A stretch of 6,275 nt of DNA. Origin: Chersky-822 sp035509195. Lineage in GTDB: Bacteria > Actinomycetota > Actinomycetes > Streptosporangiales > Streptosporangiaceae. The position numbers and the translations under genes were made by a program. The stretch lies in the NCBI GenBank assembly GCA_035509195.1, contig DATJLT010000146.1:1-6275 (forward strand), read 5' to 3'. Shown here piece by piece: positions 5,460 to 6,275 of the stretch (position 1 is its first letter; each line of letters opens with the position of its first letter). The notes under the pieces were generated by a model, which saw nothing but the letters and a program-made list of their open reading frames with translations, had not been told where the DNA came from and did no database searches.

Positions 5460-5495
5460 CCCCGGCATGCGGCGCAGCCGGGCATTCCGCCGGGG
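5460..5495 (+). terminator. GC-rich hairpin after dsrE
   Basis: CCCGGC (5461-5466) pairs with GCCGGG (5477-5482), with TGC/GCA (5468-5470, 5474-5476) inside. The same left arm, CCCCGGC (5460-5466), can pair instead with GCCGGGG (5489-5495). There is no good T-run (CTTACC follows), so if it terminates dsrE it is of the U-poor type often proposed in actinobacteria. Confidence 0.45.
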
Positions 5496-5501
5496 CTTAC
5501 C

Positions 5502-5643
5502 ACATCGCTGGCTATCCGTTGTCGTTCGCAGGTCGGGGCCAGGGACATCGCTGGCTACTTGCTGTTGTTCCCGTAGCATCGCGGAGCCAGCGATGCTGTC
5601 CGCCCCGGGCCTGGCTGCGACATCGGTGGCCTCCCGATGCTAC
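5502..5643. repeat. Direct and inverted copies of a CATCGCTGGCT motif in a convergent gap
   Basis: ACATCGCTGGCTA occurs exactly at 5502-5514 and 5545-5557, 43 bp apart. An exact inverted copy AGCCAGCGATG lies at 5585-5595, giving an 11-bp stem with 5546-5556. A second hairpin, AGCATCGC (5575-5582) with GCGATGCT (5590-5597), competes with it. A degenerate copy CATCGGTGGC (5621-5630) forms a hairpin with CCGATG (5634-5639), and GTAGCATCG (5573-5581) is inverted at 5635-5643. The stretch lies between the 3' ends of dsrE and gatD, so a two-way terminator is the simplest reading; no ORF here looks real. Confidence 0.7.
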
Positions 5644-5651
5644 TGAATCCC

Positions 5652-6275
5652 TCAGGCTGAGACGGCGGCGAGTCGCTCGGCGCGCAGCCGGCTGGTCAGT
5701 GCCTCGTCGGCCGCAGGCAGCGGCGGTAGCGGGCCTGCCGCCCAGGTCAGCAGCAGATCAGCCAGGCTCGGGTTCCGCACGAGCGCCGGCCCGTGCAAGT
5801 AAGTGCCGAGGATCCGGCCAGCGTACGCGCCCTCTGTGCCGCTCCCGTCACCGTTGCCGACCCCGAGCACCAGCCGGGCCAAGGGCTTGGCTCCGGCCCC
5901 GATGCTGGTCTTGCCCTGGTGGTTCTCGAAGCCTGTCAGCCGGTCCACGCCAAGCGCCTGATCGACATCGGCCACGATCTCACCGACCCCGCGTTTGTCG
6001 CCGCGCCCGCTGCGGATGTCGATGAGGCTGAGCCCTTCCACCGGCTCGCCCTGTGCGCCGCCGAAGACCTCGCCAATGAGCTGGTAACCGGCGCAGACAG
6101 CGAAGATCACCGCTCCGCGCGCGGCGGCGGCCGCGAGGCCGCCGTCGGCACGCAGCCGCCTGGCGGCAAGCACCTGCGGCAGGTCCTCGCCGCCGCCGAG
6201 CAGGTAGATGTCGCCCTGCCTCGGCACGGGCTGGTCGGAGTTGATGCCGGCCGGCTCGACGGCGATCCCCCGCAG
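5652..6275 (-). CDS. gatD: GatD, glutamine amidotransferase subunit of lipid II isoglutaminyl synthase (N-terminus cut)
   Basis: The minus frame is open from the right edge to TGA 5654-5652, showing 207 residues. GatD releases ammonia from glutamine for MurT, which amidates the D-Glu of the peptidoglycan stem peptide at the membrane surface. It is a CobB/CobQ-type class I amidotransferase. The nucleophile is Cys61 of the visible part (AVCAGYQ, 59-65) and the catalytic His is His161 (GTYLHGPAL, 157-165). Other family blocks are GDIYLLGGGEDLPQ (21-34), TGFENHQG (114-121) and GNGDGSGTEGAY (140-151), and the C-terminal LRAERLAA is typical. I estimate about 35 N-terminal residues lie beyond the window; an internal GTG at 6227 is not the true start, because 16 further codons in frame (LRGIAVEPAG...) continue upstream. 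murT is expected next to it outside the window. CobQ is unlikely given the short length. Confidence 0.93.
   Translation of the reverse strand: MRGIAVEPAGINSDQPVPRQGDIYLLGGGEDLPQVLAARRLRADGGLAAAAARGAVIFAVCAGYQLIGEVFGGAQGEPVEGLSLIDIRSGRGDKRGVGEIVADVDQALGVDRLTGFENHQGKTSIGAGAKPLARLVLGVGNGDGSGTEGAYAGRILGTYLHGPALVRNPSLADLLLTWAAGPLPPLPAADEALTSRLRAERLAAVSA

Noticed and set aside
5502..5643. CRISPR array
   Set aside because: Only two exact direct copies of 13 bp, too short and with the spacing partly repeated itself; no cas genes in the window.
5519..6025. A plus-strand open frame over gatD
   Set aside because: Arg/Ala-rich antisense of gatD, beginning inside the repeat cluster; no family features.
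261..6275. tRNA or rRNA genes
   Set aside because: No cloverleaf with a GTTCRA-type arm or rRNA core sequence was found on either strand.

Overview
The window is chromosomal DNA from a high-GC Gram-positive bacterium, most likely an actinomycete. The pointers are long GC-driven shadow frames on both strands, GTG starts, three genes whose -10-like hexamers sit 6-7 nt before the start codon (leaderless mRNAs), and the gene content: a nitrobindin/FABP-like protein, a stand-alone DsrE protein and GatD of a Gram-positive cell wall. I cannot name the genus.

Layout. On the minus strand, reading right to left from 4194 to 1, lie a Fur-family metalloregulator (with a histidine pattern resembling nickel-responsive Nur), citrate synthase, an ABC-F ATPase and the N-terminal 215 residues of a YgfZ/GcvT-like folate-binding protein cut by the window edge. 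From 5061 to 4472, also on minus, a 35-residue single-pass membrane protein overlaps the start of a nitrobindin-like heme/fatty-acid-binding-like protein by one base. From 5085 to 5450 a DsrE-family protein runs divergently on plus, only 23 bp away. At the right edge, on minus, are the C-terminal 207 residues of GatD (lipid II isoglutaminyl synthase amidotransferase subunit), cut at its N-terminus.

The most unusual part is the 277-bp gap between fur and the nitrobindin gene (4195-4471). It is not empty. On the plus strand it contains, in order, a sigma-70-like promoter (4223-4252), a compact three-helix junction (4261-4340) with a nearly full-length Shine-Dalgarno sequence in the junction and the AUG of a 12-codon ORF in a hairpin loop, and a long branched stem followed by a T-rich run (4396-4471) that looks like an intrinsic terminator. 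G-U pairs in three helices fit only the plus strand. I read this as an undescribed structured small RNA or leader-peptide RNA. It is divergent from fur, and a small inverted repeat overlaps both promoters. Readthrough would run antisense to the nitrobindin operon and into dsrE.

The convergent gap between dsrE and gatD (5451-5651) carries a GC-rich terminator-like hairpin and a family of direct and inverted copies of a CATCGCTGGCT motif. The genes do not form one pathway. They touch central carbon (citrate synthase), metal and heme/sulfur handling (Fur, nitrobindin, DsrE, YgfZ for Fe-S repair), translation (ABC-F) and the cell wall (GatD).
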